Shown one piece after another: positions 1 through 8,349 of a stretch of 64,000 nt of DNA. Each line of letters begins with the position of its first letter. Position 1 is the first letter of the stretch. The DNA lies in the NCBI GenBank assembly GCA_024743115.1, contig JANSXC010000003.1:310001-374000 (forward strand), in the 5' to 3' direction. A program made the position numbers and the translations under genes. This DNA is from a bacterium (GTDB lineage Bacteria; Planctomycetota; UBA1135; UBA2386). The notes under the pieces were generated by a model. That model was not told the origin of the DNA, did no database searches, and worked only from the letters and a program-made list of their open reading frames with translations.

Positions 1-50
1 AGCGACGATGACACCGGCGAGTGATGCGAGCGGTTCGGACGACGCCGAAC

Positions 51-1745
51 TCAGCGCACCAGGATCGGTGCGAGACCGTCCGCGATGACGCCGGCCATGA
101 TCCGGTAACCGTCGTCGTTGCAATGGCCATCGGGCGCGCGCACGTCGTTCCAGACGCGATCGCCGAGCCGTTGACCGAAGCCTTCCCAGACCTTGATGAA
201 GTCGACGCCACGCGCCTGGGCTACCGCCTCGAGCACGACAGCCGGCGACGTGCGCCGCGGATAGGTCAGGAACACGGGCACCGCACCGGCCGCGCGCACC
301 GCCGCCGCGACGCGATCGAGGTGGGTGCCGAACACACGAATGACGTCGGTCGGGTCGTCGTTCGCGATGTCCTCGACGAGCGCATCGAGCCGCGCCCGCA
401 CCGCCGGCTTGCAGAACTCGGGTTCGATTGCAGCCACGATCTCCTGCAGCCCGGCCGCACCCGTGTGCTGCGCGACGTTGCGCAACCAACCTGACACGAG
501 GCCGTGATCGTTGAAGCGCACGTAACAGGCGAAAATCGACCGCACCGCCGCCGCGCGATCCTTGTAGCCCGCCATGTGGTTCTTGAACTGCCACAGATAG
601 GCCCAGCGCGGTGCGCCGAGGCGGATCGATTCAGTGAGCGATCGCCTCGCTGCGGGATGCCGGCCGAGCATGAACTCGGAGCGGCCGCGCTCGCACCACA
701 GAGCGGCGTCGAGCGGGTGATCGGCGAGCAGCTCCTCGGCGATCGCCAACGCGGCTTCGTCCCGTCCGCACGCCCCGAGCGCCATGACCAGCTGCTTGCC
801 GACGCGGTAGTCACGACCGTTCTGAAACGCGCGTTGCAGCGCCACGATCTGCTCGTCGACCAACGCGGTCATGCCGTTCTCGCGGGCGAACACGGCGAGT
901 TCTCGGCGCACCGAAGCCGCGTCGGGCACGAGCTCGAGCGCAGCCCGCCAGTGCGCGATCGCGCCCTCGACCTCGTCCCGGTCGCGGCAAGAACGGGCAT
1001 CGCGAACGTGCACGCGTGCCGCTTCGGTCAATCGCCACGGCCGCCGCTGCGCGCGGTAGGGGTCGATCGACTCGGGCGTCTGCGGCTGCCACTCCGGGCC
1101 GCTGCGAGCGCGGTCATCACGATCGCCGGCGCTCGGAACGGTCGTGTTCGGTTCCGAAACGTTCGATTCCGATGCGCTCGCGCTCTGCTCTTCCGAGCCT
1201 GCCATCGTCGCAGAGGCCCACGCGATCAACCGCGGTAGCCGCCAACGAAAGCGATACTCGCCATGCTCGAGCCCCTGGCTCGCGACGGGCAGTTCCTGGG
1301 GGCGCGACCAGTAGTCGTTCTGCCCGACGAGCACGCACACGACCTGCGGCCGGAACAACTGCAGTTGCGACGGCAATCGCTCGAGCACGTCGCGGGAGTT
1401 CTGACCCGACTCCCCGCCGTTTATGACGCGCCACGATCGGGCCGTGACACGTTCTGCGAGCAGCTGTTCGAGAACCGCCGGATAGGAATGCCGCGCGGGG
1501 TCCGAGCTGCCCATGCCGTGCGTCCACGAGTCGCCGACGCAGAGGATCGTGGGCTCGCCAGTGGGGGGGACGGTGGTCGCACGCGACTGACTGGCCCAGA
1601 CCGCGACGGAACCGATCTGGAGAACGGCTTCGGTCGCGACGAGCAGCGCAATCAGCGCCACGAGCGCGCGCAGCCAGAGCGAGCGGCGGGTGCGCGCGCG
1701 ATGGCCAGGCGTCGGGCCACCGGGTTGTTGTGCGGACCGCGGCAT
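51..1745 (-). CDS. Membrane-anchored SGNH/GDSL hydrolase with inserted TPR-like region (paralog 1)
   Basis: A 564-residue protein predicted to be an ester hydrolase or O-acyl-modifying enzyme tethered outside the membrane. One hydrophobic segment lies at about residues 23-50. SGNH block I follows (GDSW, about 71-74), then the Gly/Asn block (NGGESGQNS, about 109) and block III (GQND, 141-144). The catalytic Asp/His block (DGHCND, Asp 539 and His 541) comes only at the extreme C-terminus. The roughly 300 residues between blocks III and V look like TPR-type helical repeats, so the hydrolase fold appears interrupted. The ATG at 1745 was chosen because the longer frame upstream reads Arg/Ala-rich noise and would overlap the DUF5989 gene 17 bp upstream, with which it likely forms an operon. 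The natural substrate is unknown. Paralogs lie at 2183 and 9529. Confidence 0.82.
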   Translation of the reverse strand: MPRSAQQPGGPTPGHRARTRRSLWLRALVALIALLVATEAVLQIGSVAVWASQSRATTVPPTGEPTILCVGDSWTHGMGSSDPARHSYPAVLEQLLAERVTARSWRVINGGESGQNSRDVLERLPSQLQLFRPQVVCVLVGQNDYWSRPQELPVASQGLEHGEYRFRWRLPRLIAWASATMAGSEEQSASASESNVSEPNTTVPSAGDRDDRARSGPEWQPQTPESIDPYRAQRRPWRLTEAARVHVRDARSCRDRDEVEGAIAHWRAALELVPDAASVRRELAVFARENGMTALVDEQIVALQRAFQNGRDYRVGKQLVMALGACGRDEAALAIAEELLADHPLDAALWCERGRSEFMLGRHPAARRSLTESIRLGAPRWAYLWQFKNHMAGYKDRAAAVRSIFACYVRFNDHGLVSGWLRNVAQHTGAAGLQEIVAAIEPEFCKPAVRARLDALVEDIANDDPTDVIRVFGTHLDRVAAAVRAAGAVPVFLTYPRRTSPAVVLEAVAQARGVDFIKVWEGFGQRLGDRVWNDVRAPDGHCNDDGYRIMAGVIADGLAPILVR

Positions 1746-1762
1746 GGGCCGCACCTTCGACA

Positions 1763-1984
1763 CTACATCAGCGCGTAGATGAACGGCGCGACACCCGTCG
1801 CTCCGAGCACCAGCAGGATGCCGAGCAGGCCGAACACGATGAGGATCGGCGTCAGCCACCACACCTTGTTCTCGGCCATGAACTGGATGAACTCCGACAC
1901 CAGACCAGTCTCCTCACCGCCAGCGGCCTGCAGGAACTCGTCTTCGGTGTTCTCGGGGGCGTTGGGATCTTGGTTGTCGGTCAT
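1763..1984 (-). CDS. DUF5989 family small membrane protein (SxtK-like)
   Basis: A 73-residue protein. It has an acidic N-terminal tail (MTDNQDPNAPENTEDEF), the motif EFIQFMAENKVWWLTPI and one C-terminal transmembrane helix ending in APFIYALM. This is the typical DUF5989 layout. The family is usually found beside NodU/CmcH carbamoyltransferases and SxtJ membrane proteins, both of which occur in this window at 11184-13469, though not adjacent. The biochemical role is unknown; a membrane-anchor or assembly role for the carbamoyltransferase system is inference. It is first in a minus-strand operon with the SGNH hydrolase that starts 17 bp downstream. The start is the ATG at 1984. A longer overlapping frame on the same strand is a shadow. 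Confidence 0.85.
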   Translation of the reverse strand: MTDNQDPNAPENTEDEFLQAAGGEETGLVSEFIQFMAENKVWWLTPILIVFGLLGILLVLGATGVAPFIYALM

Positions 1985-2021
1985 CGCGGTTCGCTTTCGA
2001 GTTCGGTCGCTTTCGAATGAG

Positions 2022-2050
2022 AGTATAGCCCCGCGTCGGCTCGAGCCGAC
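2022..2050 (-). promoter_or_regulatory. Promoter with palindromic operator upstream of DUF5989 gene
   Basis: Read on the minus strand, a TATACT hexamer (2027 down to 2022) sits 37 bp before the DUF5989 ATG. Just upstream of it, at 2035-2050, is a perfect 16-bp palindrome, GTCGGCTCGAGCCGAC. It covers the spacer and the position where a -35 box would lie, as a repressor site would. No good -35 hexamer is visible. The promoter and operator roles are inferred from position and symmetry only. Confidence 0.45.
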
Positions 2051-2170
2051 CGGGATCTTCGCTGGCGCGGCAGCTCGTCGCGAAGCGAGACCCGATCGGG
2101 AGCTGTGATCCGAGCGGATCGGGCAGTTCCGGTGATTCGGTCGCCAGGAAGGCGCCCTTGACGCGGGTGG

Positions 2171-2176
2171 TATGCT
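2171..2176 (+). promoter_or_regulatory. Candidate -10 box directly before SGNH paralog 2
   Basis: TATGCT ends 6 nt before the ATG at 2183, and there is no Shine-Dalgarno sequence. A transcript starting the usual 6-8 nt downstream would begin at or next to the start codon, so this gene may be leaderless. The 9-mer TATGCTGCC recurs before the genes at 15521 (plus) and 60333 (minus). Confidence 0.4.
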
Positions 2177-2182
2177 GCCGCG

Positions 2183-3871
2183 ATGTCCGAAGCCACGCCA
2201 CACCGCGCCGGGCCCCGCGGTCGCCGGCGTTGGCCGAAGGCGTTCGCGGCGCTGCTGCTGTTCTTCGTCGCGCTCGAAGTGGTGCTGCAGATCGGCGCGC
2301 TGCTCATGGCAGGAACGACGGCGCAAGCGAACACGAGCAACAACGGCGATTCGCCCGCGGTGCTCTGCATTGGCGACAGTTTCACATTCGGGATCGGCAC
2401 GACGAGTCCGCATCGCAGCTATCCGAGCCGGCTCGAGACCGAGCTGCGTGAGCGTGGCCTCGACGTCCGCGTTACGAACGCCGGCAAGCCGGGCCAGAAC
2501 AGCCGCGAAGCGCTCCTCCGTCTGCGACGGCAACTCACGGACCGGACCAAAGTCATCTGTGCGCTGCTCGGCACCAACGACTCGTGGAGCCGACCGGCGG
2601 CGCTCACTGCGGCCGAGCTCGCGGAGCCAATGGATGTGGCCGATGCCGGCACATTCGAGTGGAAGTGGCGCACGGGCCGACTGCTGGCGGTGCTCTTCCG
2701 CTTCTCCTTCGGGTCATGGAACGCCGAGCCCGAGTCGACGGCGGCGTCCTCCGCCGGTCAGGATCTGGGCGCTGCCGACACGACGGCCGCGACCGCCGCG
2801 GGCTTCGCACTGCTGATCGAACACGGGCTCGAGTTTGGCTGGATCCGCGGCCAGTTGCCGGCGGCAGTGACCCGGCCGCGCGATCCTGCGACGCAGGACT
2901 CGGCCAGAGAGTTCTGGGCACTGCTGACCGCGGAACGCGACGAGGAAGCCGTTGCACTCGCCGAGCGAGTTCTCGCGCAACGCGGCGAATCGGCGGAGTG
3001 GCTCGCAAGGGTGGTGCGCGCACAGGCCCGCCTCGGGCGCCCGACCGCGGCCGCACTCGCGAAATTGGCGGCACTCGCGAACGGCAGTCAGGCCGACGCA
3101 GCGATCGACTGGTACATCTGGGCCCTCGGACAGGCGCGCCGGGAAGCCGAGGCCCTCGCCGCGGCCCGCGCCCGCGTCCAGACCGAACCGAACTCGCTCA
3201 CCGCCTGGCTGGTCATCACGCGTGTGACCTTCGATGCCGACGATCGTCCGGCGTTCCGCCGCGCGGTGGCGCGCACCCTGCCGTTGCTCGGAACCACCGC
3301 CGCGGAGCGCTCCGCGTGGTTCGTGCGCGACCTGGTCAGCGTCACGCCGGACTTCACGGCACCACAGGTCGCCCGCCTCCTCGTCGCGGCCTACCTGCTC
3401 CACCCCGACGAGCTCAACACCCACATGACGGTCGCGCGCGCGGTCCGCCGCGGCAAGGTCAGCCGCAGCGACTTCGAGGCCGCGCTCCTCGACGCCCGCA
3501 TTCCGACGGCGCTGCGCGACCGACTCAACGGCATCCTCGCGCGACTCGACAGCCTGGGAGCCCCGACCGCAAACTGGCAGCGTGTGCTGCAGGATCACCT
3601 GGTAGCGATCGAAGCGCTGGCGCGCGAGGCCGGCGCCGAGCTCGTTCTCATCGGCTATCCGCGCCACCTGCAAGATGTCGAGGCGGCGCAACGAGCCGCC
3701 GCCGAACAGCTCGGTGTGCGCCACATCAGCGTCTACCCGGCATTCGACGAAGCGCTGCGAACCAGACAGCGGCACGAGCTGTTCATTCCCGACGGTCACT
3801 GCAACGACGCCGGGTATGCGATCGTGGCGCGGGTGGTCGCGGGGGCTGTGGCCGAGGCCCTGAGTCGATAG
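2183..3871 (+). CDS. Membrane-anchored SGNH/GDSL hydrolase with inserted TPR-like region (paralog 2)
   Basis: A 562-residue protein with the same architecture as the genes at 51 and 9529. It has an Arg-rich N-terminus, one transmembrane segment (about 19-43), GDSF at 64-67, the catalytic-fold Asn near 99 (NAGKPGQNS), GTND at 130-133 followed by SWSRP, and DGHCND (Asp 537, His 539) 20 residues from the end. The middle (about 200-440) is Ala/Arg/Glu-rich helical repeat sequence resembling TPRs. The predicted role is hydrolysis or transfer of an acyl or carbamoyl-type ester on an extracytoplasmic glycan, which is inferred from the fold only. It is transcribed divergently from DUF5989/SGNH-1. The start ATG at 2183 is the only one that precedes the membrane segment. 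Confidence 0.82.
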   Translation: MSEATPHRAGPRGRRRWPKAFAALLLFFVALEVVLQIGALLMAGTTAQANTSNNGDSPAVLCIGDSFTFGIGTTSPHRSYPSRLETELRERGLDVRVTNAGKPGQNSREALLRLRRQLTDRTKVICALLGTNDSWSRPAALTAAELAEPMDVADAGTFEWKWRTGRLLAVLFRFSFGSWNAEPESTAASSAGQDLGAADTTAATAAGFALLIEHGLEFGWIRGQLPAAVTRPRDPATQDSAREFWALLTAERDEEAVALAERVLAQRGESAEWLARVVRAQARLGRPTAAALAKLAALANGSQADAAIDWYIWALGQARREAEALAAARARVQTEPNSLTAWLVITRVTFDADDRPAFRRAVARTLPLLGTTAAERSAWFVRDLVSVTPDFTAPQVARLLVAAYLLHPDELNTHMTVARAVRRGKVSRSDFEAALLDARIPTALRDRLNGILARLDSLGAPTANWQRVLQDHLVAIEALAREAGAELVLIGYPRHLQDVEAAQRAAAEQLGVRHISVYPAFDEALRTRQRHELFIPDGHCNDAGYAIVARVVAGAVAEALSR

Positions 3872-3988
3872 CCGGGCGGCCGCCGCGCCAGCCGCCGGTC
3901 ACACGGGCGCATTGCCCGGGGCGAATCGCCGGTGCGCGCAGCTTTTCGCGCGGATGCGTCACGGACTGACGAGTTCGGCGTCCTTGGT

Positions 3989-4006
3989 CGGCAGCGAGTG
4001 CTGCCG
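3989..4006. terminator. Possible terminator hairpin after SGNH paralog 2
   Basis: CGGCAGC and GCTGCCG form a perfect 7-bp stem around a GAGT loop, 118 bp after the stop of the upstream gene. There is no T-run, so this is a weak call. It could also belong to the leader of the gene at 4060. Confidence 0.3.
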
Positions 4007-4059
4007 CGACGCGAGTAGAACTCGCCGCGCCTTCCTTCTCACGCATTCGAGTTCAATCG

Positions 4060-4578
4060 ATGGGCATTCATCGCACGTTGTGGGGCCGGGCCGCGCTCCC
4101 ATTCGTTCTTTTCGCAGGAGGGCTTCTCAGCCAAGACATCGGTCTGACGGCGCAGCGCCTTCAGCCGTCGAGTCAGATCTTCGGGCAGAGCTGCGGACCC
4201 GTTCGTTGCAACTCCGGACCACCACCCCGAGAACTGCCGCTGGTCGGTGGAGCTTCGTACCGGTTCACAGTGTTCGGAATTCCCGGGCAGCCGTACTTCC
4301 TGGCGTTCTCGGACTCGTTCGGCTGCAGGTGGTTTCCGGGGATTCGCAACCACGTGGTCCTTGCCGGCAACGTGACGGGGTTCGCAGCCGGCGCGCTGTC
4401 CTTGTCGACGACGACCAACCAGTGCGCGAATCCCACCGGCAGCGCATCGGTCACCGTGACCCTCCCGCCGAGGTTGCCTTCTGGCCTGGTCATCCACTTT
4501 CAGGGGCTGACGTCCGGGCGCTACCCGCTGCCTCCACAAGTGGCGTTCACGCACTGGATCGTGGCGCGATCTCAGTAG
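4060..4578 (+). CDS. Secreted protein of unknown function
   Basis: A 172-residue protein. The N-terminus (basic residues, then ALPFVLFAGGLL) looks like a signal peptide. The mature part is rich in Gly, Pro, Ser and Thr and contains four cysteines (SCGPVRC, near 44-49, and single ones near 88 and 126) that could form disulfides, in keeping with an extracytoplasmic location. Strand-like segments such as YRFTVFGIPGQPYFLAFSD suggest a small beta-sandwich, like C-terminal domains of other secreted planctomycete proteins. I do not recognise a named family. It precedes another small secreted protein on the same strand. No clear ribosome-binding site is visible before the ATG. Confidence 0.6.
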   Translation: MGIHRTLWGRAALPFVLFAGGLLSQDIGLTAQRLQPSSQIFGQSCGPVRCNSGPPPRELPLVGGASYRFTVFGIPGQPYFLAFSDSFGCRWFPGIRNHVVLAGNVTGFAAGALSLSTTTNQCANPTGSASVTVTLPPRLPSGLVIHFQGLTSGRYPLPPQVAFTHWIVARSQ

Positions 4579-4653
4579 CCGCCTTGTTCGCTTCACGACT
4601 TCGGTCGCACGTCGACTGACAGCTCTCGTCACGACAATCGCAAAGGAAATGTC

Positions 4654-5199
4654 ATGCACAGATGCCTGCAAGTGGTGATCGCCGTATCCCTGTCACTTCT
4701 CCCGCTCCTGAGTGCGCGGCCCGCTGTTGCGCAGTCGAGCTCCGCACCCGGGAACGCACCGGTGACTCATCTCGCCCCGTTGGGCCCTCCGACGGCCGGG
4801 ATCAGCGGTGAGACGCGCTACCCGGACGGGACGATTCATCGCTTCAACGGCGATTGGGTTTTTCCGGACGGGACGACGGTCTTCGGCAATGGCTCCATCT
4901 GGTCGCCGACCTCTGGCTGGCTCATCATCGGACCGACGAACCTCCACGGGTTCGGCGATCACACCATCTACTACCAGGGGCACTGGGTCTATCCGGACGG
5001 GCGGATCCTCTACCCCGACGGCTCGCTGCGGCTGCCTGACGGAACGGTCGTACGGGGGCCGACCGGCGTCGCAGGATCCGGCTGGGGCTGGTCACACATG
5101 TTCGGCGGATCCGGCGGAGCCTATTGGGCCGGGACGATGTACCACCCGCACGGCTGCGTGTCGCTGCCGGGTTCGCCACAGGGTCCCGTGCTCTACTGA
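4654..5199 (+). CDS. Secreted PDG-repeat protein of unknown function
   Basis: A 181-residue protein. It starts with a clear signal peptide (hydrophobic core VVIAVSLSLLPLL, likely cleavage after AVA near residue 26). The body carries five copies of an aromatic-PDG turn motif: YPDGT, FPDGT, YPDGR, YPDGS and LPDGT. The spacing resembles MORN-like or hairpin beta repeats. The C-terminus is rich in Gly and Trp. AAAGGA lies 6-11 nt before the ATG as a ribosome-binding site. The function is unknown, and surface or envelope binding is inference. It lies between two other small unknown genes on the same strand, possibly one transcription unit. Confidence 0.65.
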   Translation: MHRCLQVVIAVSLSLLPLLSARPAVAQSSSAPGNAPVTHLAPLGPPTAGISGETRYPDGTIHRFNGDWVFPDGTTVFGNGSIWSPTSGWLIIGPTNLHGFGDHTIYYQGHWVYPDGRILYPDGSLRLPDGTVVRGPTGVAGSGWGWSHMFGGSGGAYWAGTMYHPHGCVSLPGSPQGPVLY

Positions 5200-5243
5200 T
5201 TGCGGCGACTCGCAGCGTGGTCACGATTTCCTCGGAGCGGGAC

Positions 5244-5747
5244 ATGAGGTGGAGTCGGTCGGGCGCCGGGCGGTACGGAGCTGAGCACGAGTACCACCCG
5301 TTGAAGTTCATCGGCGGTGTGCTCGTCCTGCTCGGTGGCGCGATGTGTGCGAGCGCCGCCGACTTGCTGCCTCGGAACAACGATCCCTTCGACCTCGCTG
5401 CAGGCGGAGTCGCCATCGCAGTCATGGGCGTGGTGCTGATGGGCTGGCGCCAGGGGTTCGTTCTGGACAACGTCGTGGGCATCGTGACTCGCTACACGGG
5501 TTCGCTCGGCATCAGGTTTGCCAGAACCGAGCCGGTCCTGCAGTCGGCGGAGATCGTGCTCGAACTGCGTGAGGTCAGCACGCGAAGTCTCGCGGTCACC
5601 GCGTGGTTCGTGACCCTGCACAACCCCGGTAGTGAGCCGTTCGAGCTCACGCGAATCATGGAGCGGGAGGAGGCGGATGAGGTTGCGCGCCGCGCAAGCG
5701 ACATCCTGTCGCTGCCGCTGAGCGTCGTTGGTGCGGAGTCGGGGTGA
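5244..5747 (+). CDS. Small membrane protein of unknown function
   Basis: A 167-residue protein. A short N-terminus (MRWSRSGAGRYGAEHEYHP) is followed by two adjacent hydrophobic segments, about 21-39 (KFIGGVLVLLGGAMCASAA) and 51-67 (AAGGVAIAVMGVVLMGW). After these comes a soluble C-terminal domain of about 100 residues with alternating strand-like sequence. The ATG at 5244, with GGAG about 8 nt upstream, was preferred over an upstream GTG-type start that would overlap the preceding gene and read Arg-rich noise. I recognise no family. It lies 112 bp before the sigma-factor fusion, so a link to that signalling protein is possible but unsupported. Confidence 0.55.
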   Translation: MRWSRSGAGRYGAEHEYHPLKFIGGVLVLLGGAMCASAADLLPRNNDPFDLAAGGVAIAVMGVVLMGWRQGFVLDNVVGIVTRYTGSLGIRFARTEPVLQSAEIVLELREVSTRSLAVTAWFVTLHNPGSEPFELTRIMEREEADEVARRASDILSLPLSVVGAESG

Positions 5748-5785
5748 AGTTCGCCGTGGCGTATTCGAGCGCGGACCGCCGGTCG

Positions 5786-5808
5786 GACCGGGAGATACTC
5801 TCCTGGTC
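5786..5808. promoter_or_regulatory. Interrupted dyad before the sigma-factor fusion
   Basis: GACCGGGAGA and TCTCCTGGTC form a 10-bp inverted repeat with one mismatch around a TAC spacer. It lies 38 bp after one stop codon and 51 bp before the sigma-fusion ATG. It could be an operator for the sigma gene or a terminator hairpin without a T-run. Confidence 0.35.
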
Positions 5809-5859
5809 GTAAGGGCTCATTTCGTCGTCACGTTCTGAGATCCCAACCGTCCAACGTCC

Positions 5860-8301
5860 ATGCGCTCACCGGAGCCGATCACAGTCGAGGAACTCCTCAG
5901 GTACGAGCCCTGGCTCAGGGCCTTGCTCGGGAGTCTGCTCGCACGCGACGATGTGGACGACGCGGTGCAGCAGACCTGGCTTGCCGCGCTGTCCCGGCCG
6001 CCCGGTGCGATTCGGCGGCTCAGGAGTTGGCTGGGGTCTGTTGCTCGCAACGTTGCGATGGATACCCATCGCCGCCGAGCTCGCGGGCGAACGCACTCCC
6101 GCGACGAGATCCACGCAGCCGAGGAGCCATCGGTAGCACTCGAACGCCTCGAGCTACAGCGGTGGATGGTCGCAACCGTGCTCGAGCTGCCGGAGAGCAG
6201 TCGGACGCCGTTGGTGCTCCGGTTCTACCGCGAGAAACCGTACCGGCAGATCGCGGCAGAGCTCGACTGCACCGAGGTCGCGGCCAGGCAGAAGGTGTCG
6301 CGGGCTCTCGCACAGCTCCGCCAACGTCTAGCGGGTCGCTACGGCCCGGACTGGCGAGCAAGCGCAGTCCTGATCGCGTTTGCCCAACCAGGTCGAGCCG
6401 AGAGTCTGTCCGGTTCGGGCGCTCTCGCGTTCGGGGTCGTCGCGCTGACCTTTGTCGGCGTCGGTGTCTTCGGTCTGCTTCGCGATCCCGATCCAGGTGC
6501 TCCGACCACGGGTGATGGCCATCGACGAGCATCGCTGGACAACACCGAACCGCAGTCGGCGAACGATCCGGTCGTCCGGCGGGTCGCCCATCGCCAGGAC
6601 ACCACCGCTCCGGCCCGTGGAATCACGGTGCAGGGCCTGGCCCTGACCCCGCGAGGTCGGCCTCTCGTTGGCGCAACGATCGTTGCGGCGTCGCCACCGT
6701 CGGGCGCGAACCATCTCGATCACTGGGGGAACAACCTGGTGCTGCCGGTCTCTGGGACTGCGCGCGAAGGAGCTGCGCTGATAGTCGGTATCAGCATCGA
6801 GGCCGGAGAGTTTCGCGCCGAGAACGTGCCCGCCTGGTCGCACCTGCACGTGGCGGGAGGGTATGCCGCGGTTGTCACGCGGGGGATAGCCGAAGGTCAC
6901 GACTCGGCCGCTCCAATCGTCCTGGTGGCCGCTCCCGCAGTGGACGTCGCAGGCACCGTGCTCGACGCCGCGGGGAATCGAGTCCCGGGCGCAATCGTGA
7001 CTTGCGTACCGGAACCTCTCGTTGAGCTGCCGGTACAGCACAGCAAGGGAATGCGCGCCTGGTATGACGAAGCGACCGCGAACGGCAACGGAGAGTTCGA
7101 GCTGAATGTTGTTCCTGGCAGTGGGTACGAACTCGAGATTCGCGCCCCCGGGTTCGACCCGGCTCGCCTGCCGATACCCGAGCGATCCATCACAGGGTTG
7201 ACGGTCCGTCTGGTGCGTCGACCCCATGTCGAGCTGCGCGGCGTCGTTCGGGATCCGAATGGTGTGCCGGTCGCTGGTGCGTGGGTGTCGACCGGACGGA
7301 ACTCGACACTGTCGAACGCGCACGGGGAGTTCTCGATGACTCTCAATGCTGCGGACCAGGAACCGATCGAGTGCTCCGCGCTGGCGCCGGGCTTCGCGCC
7401 GGTTCGAGCCACGCTCGAGCGTCCCGAGATCGGTGTGTGGAACCCGAGTCTGGGTAAGCGCACCGTGCAGCTGGGCGGAAGAGTCGTGGACGGCAGCGGG
7501 CGCCCGGTCTCCGGCTTGCTTGTCAGCGTGTGGCGGCCGACGGATCTCGGTGGAGCCGTGGCAGAAGAGCTTGCAGCGAGTCTGCCGAGCACCGATGAAT
7601 TGTTGAGCTGGGTTGTCGGATCGACGGACGAAGACGGTCGCTTCTCGCTGCCGCACATGCTGAACCGAACCTACCGGTTGGTCTTCGTTCAGCGCGCGTC
7701 GGAGCAAGTGATGAGATCGGACCCGTTGCTTCCCGGCGAGGATCACGAACTCCTCTGGGATCCACCGAGCACGCGCTTCCCAGTGACGGTGCTGGACGCG
7801 AGCGGCCGCGTAGCGGCGGGCGTCCGGGTCTCCTATCACCGTCGGATCGTCGCGAACGGATTGCGCGAGCTGAGCGTGGCATGCAAGCCCGATGGCTCGG
7901 GGCGGATCACCGTCGTGGAGCCACAGGCGTGGTCGCGTGCCAAGATCCACGTGCACGGCGACGAGTGGATGTCGGAGTTTCACGATTGGTCGGACGCGTT
8001 CCGCGACGGGCAGCTCGTGCTCGTGGCGACGCGGCCGGTGCGATTTCAGGTGGAACTCGGCGGCCACCGAGACGCAACCCACGCGCGGTTCGTAAACGAC
8101 CAGAACAAACCACTCGGGGTACGGCGTTCCTTTGGCCACTCGAGCGTGCTGATGGCGGAGTTCTCGCTCCAAGACGGTCGGTGTGAAGTCATGACAACCA
8201 GCGACGCGGCAACTGCGCTGGTCCTCCTGCGCGACGGTGAGGAGGTCGGCCGGATTCCAGTAGGTCTTCGCGGATCCGATTTGCACATCATCCGAGGCTA
8301 G
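5860..8301 (+). CDS. ECF-type sigma-70 factor fused to a transmembrane helix and carboxypeptidase-regulatory-like domains
   Basis: An 813-residue protein. Residues about 10-75 form sigma region 2 (DDVDDAVQQTWLAAL, with a basic stretch MDTHRRRARGR). Residues about 95-155 form region 4, with the helix-turn-helix YRQIAAELDCTEVAARQKVS. A single transmembrane segment follows at 187-207 (GALAFGVVALTFVGVGVFGLL). The remaining 600 residues are extracytoplasmic beta-sandwich repeats of the carboxypeptidase-regulatory-like type (recurring VSGTVLDAAGNRVPGA-like, VRDPNGVPVAGA and VVDGSGRPVSG openings). The architecture suggests a sigma factor held at the membrane and controlled by its own outer domain, perhaps released by proteolysis. 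No separate anti-sigma gene is adjacent. ECF fusions are known in planctomycetes; the ligand is unknown. Confidence 0.85.
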   Translation: MRSPEPITVEELLRYEPWLRALLGSLLARDDVDDAVQQTWLAALSRPPGAIRRLRSWLGSVARNVAMDTHRRRARGRTHSRDEIHAAEEPSVALERLELQRWMVATVLELPESSRTPLVLRFYREKPYRQIAAELDCTEVAARQKVSRALAQLRQRLAGRYGPDWRASAVLIAFAQPGRAESLSGSGALAFGVVALTFVGVGVFGLLRDPDPGAPTTGDGHRRASLDNTEPQSANDPVVRRVAHRQDTTAPARGITVQGLALTPRGRPLVGATIVAASPPSGANHLDHWGNNLVLPVSGTAREGAALIVGISIEAGEFRAENVPAWSHLHVAGGYAAVVTRGIAEGHDSAAPIVLVAAPAVDVAGTVLDAAGNRVPGAIVTCVPEPLVELPVQHSKGMRAWYDEATANGNGEFELNVVPGSGYELEIRAPGFDPARLPIPERSITGLTVRLVRRPHVELRGVVRDPNGVPVAGAWVSTGRNSTLSNAHGEFSMTLNAADQEPIECSALAPGFAPVRATLERPEIGVWNPSLGKRTVQLGGRVVDGSGRPVSGLLVSVWRPTDLGGAVAEELAASLPSTDELLSWVVGSTDEDGRFSLPHMLNRTYRLVFVQRASEQVMRSDPLLPGEDHELLWDPPSTRFPVTVLDASGRVAAGVRVSYHRRIVANGLRELSVACKPDGSGRITVVEPQAWSRAKIHVHGDEWMSEFHDWSDAFRDGQLVLVATRPVRFQVELGGHRDATHARFVNDQNKPLGVRRSFGHSSVLMAEFSLQDGRCEVMTTSDAATALVLLRDGEEVGRIPVGLRGSDLHIIRG

Positions 8302-8349
8302 TCCGCGGACCAGACTGGCGGTGTCTGCAGTCTCGTTCGGTATCGATCC

